Of a stretch of DNA of 64,000 nucleotides, positions 51,234 to 61,273 are shown piece by piece. Below the pieces are notes generated by a model. The model ran no database searches and was not told where the DNA came from. It saw only the letters and a list, made by a program, of their open reading frames with translations. Made by a program: the position numbers and the translations under genes. The stretch comes from Deltaproteobacteria bacterium. GTDB taxonomy: Bacteria; Myxococcota_A; Polyangia; JAAYKL01. Numbering within the stretch: position 1 is the stretch's first letter; each line of letters begins with the position of its first letter. Location: the NCBI GenBank assembly GCA_016937015.1, contig JAFGWT010000327.1, forward strand, positions 1 to 64,000, read 5' to 3'.

Positions 51234-52466
51234 TTACTGAAGCAATGTGCAGGCGGAAAGCTGTTGCGTGAAATCCCCCGATGTCCACATCAGGGACATT
51301 TCGTTCCAGTTATTGGGGCAAACCACATCCGCACCGGAATCGAAGAATTCTGGATTGTATTTCTTCCCATTTACCAGATTGTCGTACACCATTTGAATAA
51401 CGTCGTACCCCCACCCCCAATACTTCTGGCCAACCATCGCGTTTAACAGCCCACTTTGAGCCATGTCTATCTGAAACTTGAGCGTGTCATAGGTGACTGT
51501 TTTAAGGGAACCGTCTATCATTCTGGCGGTCCAATCGGGGAGTCCGTTGAGTGTGGGGTCGGCGCTGTAGGCGAACAGCGGCCACAGTCCAATAAGAATG
51601 GCAGCATCCAAATCAGGAGAACCATCACCGTCTCTGTCCCTGGAAACCATCTCATCCAATTGAACGCCACAGGCCTCTGTCTCATATTCCGCATACACAG
51701 TTGCGCAGGAATCGGGATCATACACGTTTTGACATTTTTCAGGTTCATCACGATACACGTGATACGTGGCTGTTTCAGGTGCAGCGGCCAACGTTGCGGG
51801 CCAGCATTTGACCAGTTGTGGATTTGTAGTGCCCTCGTAAATGCAGGCGCCCTGCTCCTTCAGCGCATCCCAAACGCCGGCAACCCGTTCCTGAAGATTC
51901 GTCGCAACGGGAACACCACTGAAAATGCCAACGCGCCATGGCTTCTGTACCGCCGTATCTGCTGCCAGTACAGCGCCAGTCAGCTTCGCGACGGTCTGTC
52001 CTGTCGAGCGACAGTCAATTCCGTAGTAGGTCATTCGCCCACTCGGATCGCCGTTGGGATAACGACAATCTGAATCCCATGCCATTACCGGTATTCCCGC
52101 AGCAATCGCCTCATCCACTTTCGATGCAACATCAGGGCTTGAGCACGAAATGGCGATGGCATCAACCTGGGCGTCAATGGCTTCCTGAATGGATGCCTTC
52201 TGCCCTTCTATATCAGCGGCGCTCTGAGGGGCAACGTAGAGAATATCAACCTGCTTTCCGGTGGTTTGCGTCAGATCCAGAGCCTTCAGTTTTGCACCAT
52301 CCAAACCAATCTGAAATACCTCGTTTCCTTTTTCCTTTGGAATCCATGCAATAGTCAGTTTGCCGTCATCCTTGCTGTCCCCTTCATCATCCGAGTTACA
52401 GGATATCAAAGGCAGTAACAGCAGAAAGCATAACAACAGAGTTATTCCTCGTAGAGACATTGTCAT
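51234..52466 (-). CDS. Sugar-type periplasmic binding lipoprotein (RbsB-like, Peripla_BP_4)
   Basis: LLLPLISCNSDDE lipobox; LTIAWIPKEKGNEVFQIGLDGAK, VDAIAISCSSPDVASKVDEAIAAGIPVMAWDSD. Confidence 0.85.
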   Translation of the reverse strand: MTMSLRGITLLLCFLLLLPLISCNSDDEGDSKDDGKLTIAWIPKEKGNEVFQIGLDGAKLKALDLTQTTGKQVDILYVAPQSAADIEGQKASIQEAIDAQVDAIAISCSSPDVASKVDEAIAAGIPVMAWDSDCRYPNGDPSGRMTYYGIDCRSTGQTVAKLTGAVLAADTAVQKPWRVGIFSGVPVATNLQERVAGVWDALKEQGACIYEGTTNPQLVKCWPATLAAAPETATYHVYRDEPEKCQNVYDPDSCATVYAEYETEACGVQLDEMVSRDRDGDGSPDLDAAILIGLWPLFAYSADPTLNGLPDWTARMIDGSLKTVTYDTLKFQIDMAQSGLLNAMVGQKYWGWGYDVIQMVYDNLVNGKKYNPEFFDSGADVVCPNNWNEMSLMWTSGDFTQQLSACTLLQ

Positions 52467-52495
52467 TCGTATTCCCCTTTCAATCGCGCAAACGC

Positions 52496-53821
52496 TCATT
52501 CTTCCACTTGGTTGGATGCCGGCAACGCCAGCATATTTTCGCCTTTTACGATTTTTCCATGCTGCACCGTCCACAGCTTGGCCAGCCCCGAATATATCTC
52601 TCCGTGCTCATCCAGCTCGACAAATCCGGAAGCGCCCCGATAGTTTATTCCAGCGTAGGCTGCCACGTTTTTATATCTTAGCAGATTTAACCCATCCGCC
52701 AATTCATACCAGGCCACTTTCTTTCCGGTTGATATGGATGAAACTGTTAAAATGTGTTTTGAAATCTCGCTCGCACTGGGGATTTCGTCTTTTCCGGATT
52801 CCACATATGCCTCTTCAATAGCAAGCGCGAGTATCGCCAGGGCGTCATAATTGTAGTATGCGGAAAGCAGTGGATAGTCCCCTGGCCAACGTTTGGCAAA
52901 CTCCCCGGCAAAAACGCTGGCATCGATCGCATCGGCATTCACCACGCCAACCATCCCATCTATGGTTCCAGGTGGAACATTCTGGACAAACACATCATTG
53001 GTCAGTGAATTTGAGAAGTATAAAAGCTGATTTCCCCCCATGGCGCTCCAATCAGCGATAATCGTGGCCCCGGTCTTGGGATAGGCCACCAGCACAATTG
53101 CATCCGGATCGTGATCAAACGCCAATCCAAGAACAGTTCGATAAGACTGCAACCCCGGTTTAAAAGCCAGTTGGATTGGTGTTTCGCCAAGTCTGACAGC
53201 CAGTTCCTGACTCAACATCTTGCTGAAATTGGATCCGTATTCGTCGTTGACGTGAAGAATTAGTGGATTGGACACACCATCGTCCACCATTTTTTTGGCC
53301 AGCACACTCCCCAGGGTTAACGAAGACGGACAGGTTCGAAACCACAGATTTTTCTCATCCAGGTCCGTAAATGCAGTCGATGAAACACCGCCCGAAACCT
53401 GCACGATATTCCGAGAAGAAATAAGCGGCATCATTTCAAGCGCAAGGTCTGCGTGCTCGGGGCCAATAATTGCGATAACGCCCTCGTTTTCAATCAGCTC
53501 CCTGGCTGCATTCATCCCCTGGTCCACATCCGAATTGGTATCCCTTGTAATCAATTCAACATGACGCCCGGCAAGCCCGCCGTTGGCGTTAATCTGCTCC
53601 GTTACCCATATCAATGCCCGTTCAATGTTTGCCCCCGAGGCCGCCAAATCCCCGGTAAAAGGCAACAGTGCACCTATTTTCACCGAATCAGTATGCTGCT
53701 TTTCCTCCGGCAATTCCATGCATGCAGTTGCAAAGGCACCAAGGATGAGAACACACACCAACGCAAACAACACACACACGTTTTTCAAAATATCCACGAT
53801 TCTTCTATTTCCAACCATCAT
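52496..53821 (-). CDS. LivJ-like branched-chain amino acid type binding lipoprotein (Peripla_BP_6)
   Basis: LGAFATACMELP lipobox; VKIGALLPFTGDLAASGANIERALIWVTEQINANGGLAGRHVELITRDTNSD. Confidence 0.9.
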   Translation of the reverse strand: MMVGNRRIVDILKNVCVLFALVCVLILGAFATACMELPEEKQHTDSVKIGALLPFTGDLAASGANIERALIWVTEQINANGGLAGRHVELITRDTNSDVDQGMNAARELIENEGVIAIIGPEHADLALEMMPLISSRNIVQVSGGVSSTAFTDLDEKNLWFRTCPSSLTLGSVLAKKMVDDGVSNPLILHVNDEYGSNFSKMLSQELAVRLGETPIQLAFKPGLQSYRTVLGLAFDHDPDAIVLVAYPKTGATIIADWSAMGGNQLLYFSNSLTNDVFVQNVPPGTIDGMVGVVNADAIDASVFAGEFAKRWPGDYPLLSAYYNYDALAILALAIEEAYVESGKDEIPSASEISKHILTVSSISTGKKVAWYELADGLNLLRYKNVAAYAGINYRGASGFVELDEHGEIYSGLAKLWTVQHGKIVKGENMLALPASNQVEE

Positions 53822-53823
53822 GA

Positions 53824-56100
53824 CTAGAGCTCCTGCTTTACGTTTAATAAGAACGTTCTTCCTGCAAGTGGATAATCAATGCCTGTAAATCCAGGATCGG
53901 GCCCGATTGCGTTGGTCAGATTTTTACAGCTTAAGTTAAAACTGGTATTCCGCCCATCCAGCAATTCAACCTCCCTGACTGCAACAGATGCATTCAAATG
54001 AATGTATGGCTCAAGTGTGTAGGCGGAAAAATTCTCGAGACTGTTCATATCGCTTGAGCGCCGTGGACCAACATACATACCATCGATGATCGCATGAAGC
54101 GGCATCCCGGGAATTTTTCCAATAAGACCTCCCCGGAAAATATACGGCGGATAAATAACATTTTCGGTGCCATACAACTCGGCCTGATATCCGTCCATGC
54201 CCATATTGCGACGTGTCAGCTGCACTTCTGACGACAGATACCCCTTTATCCATTCGCTGTATCCGGCGCGAATCTCTGATTCCCACGAAAGACTCTCTGT
54301 TTCAGAAAGATTCGTTGCAATGCGATTAACGCCCTGCTGCACAAATTCGGCTTTGTCCGTGAGCAGATTATACGCAAGCCCCGTCGAAATCGAAAAGTGC
54401 TCCCATTTCAGTGAAACATTTCCCTCGACGGAATGTACAAATTGAGGCTTCAAGGAATCATTGCCAACCACATCCCCAACCTCGTAGGGCGTGGCATGCA
54501 GCAACAAAGGAGACGGCGCTTTATATGCACTGCCGTACAACACTTTGATATAGAGTGGAGATACCGGGTTGGTCACAGCAGCAAATCTGCTGCTCAATTT
54601 GCTGCCGTAAACATTATGACGATCATATCTGGCACCGGCGATCAGATTCAAATAACGCCCCAATGGTTTGAATATGGCCTGCGTGAATGCTGCGAAGTTA
54701 ATAAAATCAGCAGTTCCCTGCCGATACGAACTTTCCGTCAGTACATCCCCTGTATCCATGTCGCCGCTGGCCGACTTTAAAACGTGCAGTGTGGACGGCA
54801 GACTCTCACGATCAAACAGCATTTCCGTGCCGACAACCAGCGTGACCTTTTCGCCATAGGACCACCGCCCTTCAATCGAGCCATCCACACCGTCAAACCC
54901 AAATTTACGTCTGATGAAATACGTTGAGCTGCCAACCTCAATTCGATCTTTATCCCGCGGCCCTCCGGTAAAGTAGTTCACTTTAGCATCCAGCTGAAAT
55001 TTTTTACTGAATCGGGCCGAATATGCTGCCGCCAATATGCTGTTATAAAGAGCAACTGTGCTGTAATTAAACTGCCCGGTGTCGCTATACCCATAAGACA
55101 ACGGCGCCCATGCGTTAAATTCCGCGCCACGCTCAATTACTGACAGATACCCCGTCAGGGTGAGATTATGCTTTTCGTTAAAATCGTATCCTATTTTCAA
55201 CAACGCGACTTTCGAATCGAGAATCAGTGATTCAGACTCAATCTCGCCAGTATTATACGAGGGAATCGATGGTGCCGGCGAACTGTCCGGCAGCCTGAGG
55301 CCAGACCGATCCTCCCGGTCAAACCGTGCAGATACAAGGACATTTGTGTTGCCCTTTTTAACGCTTATGGCGGTATCAAACCCGCCACCCAGATTTTGCG
55401 CGCTGGCCATGGTGGCATATACATTTGCCTCGCCGTTATCGCTCCTATGGCTGCCCTCTGCCGAGGCATTGGCAGCGCTTCTCGTCACTACATTGATAAT
55501 TGCTAAAAACGCATCCGCACCATATAGCGAGGAAACCGGCCCCCGGATAATTTCAATGCGTTCAACGGCGGTGAGCGGTATCAGCTCAGGGCCGGTCCAG
55601 TTTCCGGATGTGGCGCGAAACGCGACCGAACGCCCGTCAATCATCAGTTTCACAGTGCCGCTTTCGCCCAGCAAACCACCCGCAACACCGCGCACGCCGA
55701 CATTGGGTAAGATATGATCGTCAACAACATAAAACCCCACCACGTGCTTCAATGCATCGGCAAGAGAACGATATGACCACATCTCAATATCCTGGTGAGA
55801 GATCACGGTAATAACGGAGGGCGCTTCGTCAGTGGTGGATTTGGTTCGGGTCGCAGACCAGACTTCAACAGGCGTATTGAGAAGATCTTCAAGACCAAGC
55901 GCCAGCATCTCACTCGGATTCTCAATAAGAGACACAGAGGAATCATCATCCGCGTGCGACATCCCAGAGTAGCAGAGGCAATAAATACCGATAACCATTG
56001 AAAAAACAGGTCTTATAACTTTCAAACCAATAACCTCTTTTTTTTTCTGCCAGTCCAGGAAGACAAACCCAAGTGCCCCGAGACCTGGAACCGCTTTCAC
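53824..56100 (-). CDS. TonB-dependent outer membrane receptor
   Basis: Plug domain APSVITVISHQDIEMWSYRSLADALKHVVGFYVVDDHILPNVGVRGVAG...MIDGRSV...IEIIRGPVSSLYGADAFLAIINVVTR; beta-barrel C-terminus. Confidence 0.9.
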   Translation of the reverse strand: MKAVPGLGALGFVFLDWQKKKEVIGLKVIRPVFSMVIGIYCLCYSGMSHADDDSSVSLIENPSEMLALGLEDLLNTPVEVWSATRTKSTTDEAPSVITVISHQDIEMWSYRSLADALKHVVGFYVVDDHILPNVGVRGVAGGLLGESGTVKLMIDGRSVAFRATSGNWTGPELIPLTAVERIEIIRGPVSSLYGADAFLAIINVVTRSAANASAEGSHRSDNGEANVYATMASAQNLGGGFDTAISVKKGNTNVLVSARFDREDRSGLRLPDSSPAPSIPSYNTGEIESESLILDSKVALLKIGYDFNEKHNLTLTGYLSVIERGAEFNAWAPLSYGYSDTGQFNYSTVALYNSILAAAYSARFSKKFQLDAKVNYFTGGPRDKDRIEVGSSTYFIRRKFGFDGVDGSIEGRWSYGEKVTLVVGTEMLFDRESLPSTLHVLKSASGDMDTGDVLTESSYRQGTADFINFAAFTQAIFKPLGRYLNLIAGARYDRHNVYGSKLSSRFAAVTNPVSPLYIKVLYGSAYKAPSPLLLHATPYEVGDVVGNDSLKPQFVHSVEGNVSLKWEHFSISTGLAYNLLTDKAEFVQQGVNRIATNLSETESLSWESEIRAGYSEWIKGYLSSEVQLTRRNMGMDGYQAELYGTENVIYPPYIFRGGLIGKIPGMPLHAIIDGMYVGPRRSSDMNSLENFSAYTLEPYIHLNASVAVREVELLDGRNTSFNLSCKNLTNAIGPDPGFTGIDYPLAGRTFLLNVKQEL

Positions 56101-56563
56101 GTGAGTATAAAAATAACATATAAATTAAATACGTCCGCTTTGTCCCGGTCAAAAAAAAAAATATATTCAAGCGGTACTCGTAGGTGGGTTATTTCAGTAT
56201 TTGAATCGCAAATTTGTTTTATGTCAGTTGTTACAATCCCGCCCAAATCTGTTCGCTTACAGATGCGATCCGATATGCGAAGCGGTGTAGCAACAGTTAA
56301 CGAATCGGTCGTTCCTGACAGGGATTTGGACTGTACCCGGCCACTATTGCAACAAGCGGTTTCGAAGCTTCTGCTATCTGAATGTCATCAAGTTGATCCG
56401 GCGTGGATTGTTTTCGTTCCTCCCTCATTCGGCACAGGCAGACAGGATTAACTGCGACAATAGATGCAACACTGCGACAAATGTATTTTTCGTCGGAGAC
56501 CCCGTTTAAAAGTCTTGGATGTCAATATAGGCGGATGCGTGGCAGACCTATCATGTGGTCCAA

Positions 56564-57007
56564 TTACTGAATTGTTAGTACAACCCTGGCGGACAGCGGA
56601 TTAAAATCTCGTCTAAAACAATAACTGACACTGTCCTTTTTCGAAAATACCGCGCGAATGGTATTGGACAGTTCAAAGGGTTTACGCAAACCGATTTTAA
56701 TTTTTTGCGCCTCCCAGTAGGCGTTTTCATCCTTTACTGTGCGATCAAACACTTTCTGGACAAATTTTGCTCTAAGCTGAGACGATTCCGGTGCATTAAT
56801 CACAACTACAGAAACGCCTTTTACTGAACTCTTCTGTTTTAAAAACAGTCTGCGAACATCAGTGATATCAATTGAAGTAATCGCTGAGGATTTGTTCACA
56901 ATCACAAGAATGTCATCGGGCTGCCCACTCGTATTTCCCGAAGATACAGTGCTGATGATCAGCATAACCGCGACAACAAAGGCTGTGGGAAAAGCGCCGC
57001 TTTTCAT
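56564..57007 (-). CDS. Small periplasmic phosphate-binding-like (PBP-like) protein
   Basis: Signal peptide then DILVIVNKSSAITSIDITDVRRLFLKQKSSVKGVSVVVINAPESSQLRAKFVQKVFDRTVKDENAYW; start ATG 57007. Confidence 0.75.
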   Translation of the reverse strand: MKSGAFPTAFVVAVMLIISTVSSGNTSGQPDDILVIVNKSSAITSIDITDVRRLFLKQKSSVKGVSVVVINAPESSQLRAKFVQKVFDRTVKDENAYWEAQKIKIGLRKPFELSNTIRAVFSKKDSVSYCFRRDFNPLSARVVLTIQ

Positions 57008-57357
57008 TTGTCGTACTCCCTGGCATCGCCTTGCAAATTGTAATATGTAAGGGACATGAACCCGCCCGCGGGCAGACGTACTGGACGCTGATTGGTCCAA
57101 TACCAGTGTCCCCCGAAAATAACGCACTCTCGTTTCACCTTCCACGATTGGCCAGTAATCGTCAATTCTCCGAAAATCACTTTCAAATTACTGGGGAACA
57201 ATACTTCTGCATATTTATCGTTAAAAATATTATCCCAATCCCATAGGTGTTTTTTGTTCAAGCGTCGCGCACCGGAGTGCGGGTCGAAATATGGTAGATA
57301 TGCATCCATAAAATCGGTGTATTTGCCCCTGCAAAAATTTGCGTCAAGGGAAACCAT
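57004..57357 (-). CDS. Hypothetical protein (117 aa)
   Basis: Open frame whose stop overlaps the start of the PBP-like gene (ATGA); no family recognised. Confidence 0.35.
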   Translation of the reverse strand: MVSLDANFCRGKYTDFMDAYLPYFDPHSGARRLNKKHLWDWDNIFNDKYAEVLFPSNLKVIFGELTITGQSWKVKRECVIFGGHWYWTNQRPVRLPAGGFMSLTYYNLQGDAREYDK

Positions 57358-57639
57358 TGTATTTGGACGCCCGAAAATTAATTTTAATCGCGCTCAAATG
57401 GCTTAAATGTTCTCCGACCATAAATTTAGCCGAATGGTCACTGCCTTTTGTCGAATTGATAGACGATAAAAACATGGATTCTGGCCGGAATGACGCACCC
57501 TAAAACCAACGTGCAATGCTCGACTGCAATGCTCTGTTTCAGTTAAAAGATCTTCAGGCTGCAGCACTTACGCGAAGACGAAAAAGCAGCTGTTCAAGCA
57601 ACATTCGGGCTACCGAAATGATTCAAAAGAAGGGGCGAA

Positions 57640-58026
57640 TCAATTCCCGCCGCACATGGAATCGCAGGCGTCGGGATAGGATGTCCCCTCCGTTCCACCA
57701 GACATTGCGGCGACGGATTCATTGAACTGATCGCACGAAAGCGCTTCAATGCCTGCCGCGCATTCCCCGCCAAGTGCAGTGTCGAACGTTGCAGCTGGAC
57801 ACGTATCATCTGACATAACTGATGCGATCAAAGACTGCACGCACTGACTGTCCCCACCCAACTGCTCGTACATGGGGGCATTACAGGCTGACAGCTGGCT
57901 GCACATGACCTGAACCACCTGATTCTTCGTTTTTTCCGGCGGGGCATCGTCATCGCTGTCGGAACAGGATGAAATCGTCATCAATGAGAAGAGACAAATA
58001 ATCAAAATCAGTCCACACTTTTTCAT
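57640..58026 (-). CDS. Small Cys-rich lipoprotein
   Basis: MKKCGLILIICLFSLMTISSCSDSDDD lipobox, then eight Cys residues in about 95 aa. Confidence 0.75.
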   Translation of the reverse strand: MKKCGLILIICLFSLMTISSCSDSDDDAPPEKTKNQVVQVMCSQLSACNAPMYEQLGGDSQCVQSLIASVMSDDTCPAATFDTALGGECAAGIEALSCDQFNESVAAMSGGTEGTSYPDACDSMCGGN

Positions 58027-58168
58027 TTGTAGTCCTTTGGTAAAAAGACGCGCAATTGGGCGCCGTTCAGTATTCAATTGTCTAAGTGTGTCACGAGAAT
58101 GTCTGACAGCAATGTCAACATGGTCGATATTTATGCCGGCTTTGTGCCACAAAGGGCAACGGTAGGAT

Positions 58169-59611
58169 TCAACGACTGAAATAATCGATTTTGGAGCGGT
58201 CACTACTGGCCATCCGGGCACGTTTCCGGGCCCACTCTCTCATTTTTTTGATTTCAGGCTCAAATGTTTCGTACAGAGTCACATTATTATTCAGTGCGCG
58301 CCGAAAATCCGCGTCCGAAACACGCTCGTCTCGCTCGAATGCCAGATACATGGCACTGATAATCAACTGCTCCAACTCACTGCCAGTGAACTTTTCCGTT
58401 TTGGCAACCAGTGCAGTCACATCATAATCCGTTGGATTCAGCTGACGCTTCTTCATATGCAGCGTCAGGATATCCAGGCGCTCGTTTGAATCTGGTAAAT
58501 CCACAAAGAAAATCTCATCAAATCGCCCCTTACGCGGCAACTCTGGCGGCAACGCATCCACTTTGTTGGCAGTGGCAACCACAAACACTTCCTTTTTCTT
58601 TTCCTGCAGCCAAGTGATTAGTCCGCCAAGAAGCCTTGCCTCCGTCCCCTTGTACTGGTTGTCAAAGCCCTTCTCTATCTCATCTATCCACAACACCATT
58701 GGCGCCATTGCCTCGGCGATCTTCAAGGATGAGCGAAGCGATTCCTCTGGAAATCGCTGTCCAAATACTGCGGCGATATCCATCCGCACCAGCGGCAATT
58801 GCCAGAATCCAGCAACGGATTTCGCTGCCAGCGATTTGCCGCATCCCTGAATTCCCATTAAAAGCAACCCCTTGGGAACAGGTAATCCGTATGACTGCGC
58901 CTTGGATGAAAACGCCTTTTCTCTGGAGCGAAGCCACCCTTTCAGCATATTCATTCCCCCTACCTGGGTGAAATCGGAATCCACTTCCACATGTTCAAGC
59001 ACATTGCTTCGCAGCAGGGCTTTTCGCTTTTCCTTTTCCAGGGAAGCCTGGGCTGCCGCAATCTCTTCGGGCCATCCCAAAAGAGCTTTTCGAAAACCGC
59101 GCCTCGCCTCCCCTTCAGTTAATCCCTGGGACACGCGCACCATCGTTTCAGCGTCCACATCCACCAGTAGCACACCCGTTTCAACGCATACTGCGTCAAG
59201 GATCTCTTTTAACCGGCGCACATCCGGCAGCGGATATTCCATAATTGAACTCAATCGCTCAATTTCAGGCGGAATCGAAATCCACGAAAGAATCATAACC
59301 ACCGATCCCCCATCGGAAAGATCGAGATCCGATAACAATCTAACGACCGACGGATTCTCCAACTGCCTTGCCGCTTCGGCCAACACCAGCACTTTTCCCT
59401 TTGACAGCTGAGTCATCTGCGACTCAATCTCCACCAGAGTCCCTGGTTTTCGGGGGATGATGCAATCCAGATTCGCCAGCTCGCAAGCTTTATGAATCTC
59501 TGGAATGACACTCTGCTCTTCGAATGCCGAAATAAATACAATTGGAAACTCAGACCTTAAGTTCAATGCCAGCTCTTCTGCAAAATTCATTTTTTCCTCT
59601 GCCTTCTTCAA
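58169..59611 (-). CDS. AAA+ ATPase, Ycf46-like
   Basis: LPVPKGLLLMGIQGCGKSLAAKSVAGFWQLPLVRMDIAAVFG (Walker A), MVLWIDEIEKGF (Walker B), RKGRFDEIFFVDLPD. Confidence 0.88.
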   Translation of the reverse strand: MKKAEEKMNFAEELALNLRSEFPIVFISAFEEQSVIPEIHKACELANLDCIIPRKPGTLVEIESQMTQLSKGKVLVLAEAARQLENPSVVRLLSDLDLSDGGSVVMILSWISIPPEIERLSSIMEYPLPDVRRLKEILDAVCVETGVLLVDVDAETMVRVSQGLTEGEARRGFRKALLGWPEEIAAAQASLEKEKRKALLRSNVLEHVEVDSDFTQVGGMNMLKGWLRSREKAFSSKAQSYGLPVPKGLLLMGIQGCGKSLAAKSVAGFWQLPLVRMDIAAVFGQRFPEESLRSSLKIAEAMAPMVLWIDEIEKGFDNQYKGTEARLLGGLITWLQEKKKEVFVVATANKVDALPPELPRKGRFDEIFFVDLPDSNERLDILTLHMKKRQLNPTDYDVTALVAKTEKFTGSELEQLIISAMYLAFERDERVSDADFRRALNNNVTLYETFEPEIKKMREWARKRARMASSDRSKIDYFSR

Positions 59612-59669
59612 TCAATACTAGCAAAATAAAATGAAGATCGAAAAAAACGGCATGAAAATATGTGGTCTT

Positions 59670-60974
59670 TCAGTTGCCGCGCTCAGGGTGGAGCGGCAGG
59701 TTCACAACAAATCGGCTGCCAACATTCACTTTGGATTCAACACGTATCCCGCCGCCGTAAGAATGCACGATGCCAAAACATGTTGCCAACCCCAGTCCGG
59801 TGCCTTCACCGACGTCTTTTGTAGTAAAGAAGGGATCAAATATTTTGGAAAGATTTTCCTCCGGAATTCCGCAGCCGGTATCGCGAATGGCCACCATCAC
59901 CTGAGCGTCTTCAAGCCATGAACGAATACTGATTTCATTGGATTCGGATTGGGTATATTTCAGCGAATGAATCGCATTGGTCAGCAGATTCAGAAAAACC
60001 TGAAACAGTTTACTCTCATTAACTGAAATGGATGGCAGCTCCGCGTACTCTTCATGGAGCGTCGCAAAAATGCGAATATCGTGTCTCGCGAGGTTGACAA
60101 CCTTGCGAAGTACATCGTTTATGGACACATGTCTGGTGTTCTCATTTCGGTCGGTGCGTGCAAACCGGGACAGGTCCTGTACAATTTTCGATATGCGATT
60201 TGCCCCGTCAATGGCAATCTCCATCCCTTCGTGAATAGCCGTAATTTTTTTAATAATTTCAGCATATTGTTCATCATCTTTAAACGATTTTGTCAACTCA
60301 ATAATCGACTGACTGCCCTTGGCGGCCCTGCGCAAATGTGACAACATAAATGAAAGCGGGTTGCGTATTTCGTGTGCCACTCCCCCCACCAGTTTACCAA
60401 TGGCTTCCAGCTTTTGCTTTTGACGCAGTTGTTCATCCTTGGACCGGATTTCAGCCAGACTTTTTTCAAGCGCCAGACTCGTCCGTTCGAGTTCCTTGCG
60501 CTGCCTGAACAAATCCACAAAGACACGGGTCTTGCTGATCAGAATTTTGGGCTCAATCGGCTTGAACAGATAGTCCACTGCACCGGAATCATATCCGCGA
60601 AAGAGGTGATGTTCATCCTTATTGACGGCTGACACAAAAATAATCGGGATATGGTTTGTTTTACTATTGGACCTCATAAGTTCCGCTGTTTCATAACCAT
60701 CCATCCCCGGCATCTGCACATCCATGATAACCAGCGCAAATTCCTTCAGCAGCAGCTGACGCAGGGCATCCTGCCCGGAATTCACCGATGTAATTGCCAG
60801 TGAATCGCTCCCGAGAAGATTTTCAAGCGCAAACAGATTTTCCCGCCGGTCGTCTACCAGCAGTATGTCCACCGCCATTTTGGCTGGCGCCGGAGCGATG
60901 GACACTCCCATTGGCACTCGATTTCCATAGGGATTCTGCCCGTTGCTCATATATGTTTTATCGCTTTCAGACAC
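59670..60974 (-). CDS. REC-HisKA-HATPase hybrid kinase
   Basis: DILLVDDRRENLFALENLL...ALVIMDVQMPGMDGYETAELM; VGGVAHEIRNPLSFMLSHLRRA; GTGLGLATCFGIVHSYGG. Confidence 0.92.
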   Translation of the reverse strand: MSESDKTYMSNGQNPYGNRVPMGVSIAPAPAKMAVDILLVDDRRENLFALENLLGSDSLAITSVNSGQDALRQLLLKEFALVIMDVQMPGMDGYETAELMRSNSKTNHIPIIFVSAVNKDEHHLFRGYDSGAVDYLFKPIEPKILISKTRVFVDLFRQRKELERTSLALEKSLAEIRSKDEQLRQKQKLEAIGKLVGGVAHEIRNPLSFMLSHLRRAAKGSQSIIELTKSFKDDEQYAEIIKKITAIHEGMEIAIDGANRISKIVQDLSRFARTDRNENTRHVSINDVLRKVVNLARHDIRIFATLHEEYAELPSISVNESKLFQVFLNLLTNAIHSLKYTQSESNEISIRSWLEDAQVMVAIRDTGCGIPEENLSKIFDPFFTTKDVGEGTGLGLATCFGIVHSYGGGIRVESKVNVGSRFVVNLPLHPERGN

Positions 60975-61072
60975 AATACACTTTTGTTTTAGCCCCAGTC
61001 CAGTTTGTGTATCGGTCCGGCACCATGGAAATTAAGCTGAGTTATCTGGCTTTTGCGTCTTTCGTTTCTTAC

Positions 61073-61084
61073 CTAACTAGTTAG
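61073..61084. promoter_or_regulatory. Perfect 12-bp palindrome CTAACTAGTTAG, possible repressor operator
   Basis: Lies between divergent genes (kinase start 60974 and SNF2 start 61274). Confidence 0.35.
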
Positions 61085-61273
61085 CCAGGAAAGCGACTGT
61101 AAACAAGTGGCATCAAACAATCGAAAAAACATAATAATATAAAAAGCTTAAAACATATAAATTAATGTATTTTATTATTCAAATATCGAGACATCTTCTT
61201 GTCTTGGGCTGCCCAAATATGGTATAAGCCGAAATCGAAGCATTTTTAATAAAACAGTAATAATAAAACATTA

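Noticed and set aside
56101-56451. Plus ORF 56101..56451 as a gene
   Set aside because: No recognisable domain or convincing ribosome-binding site; lies in the intergenic gap and remains undecided.
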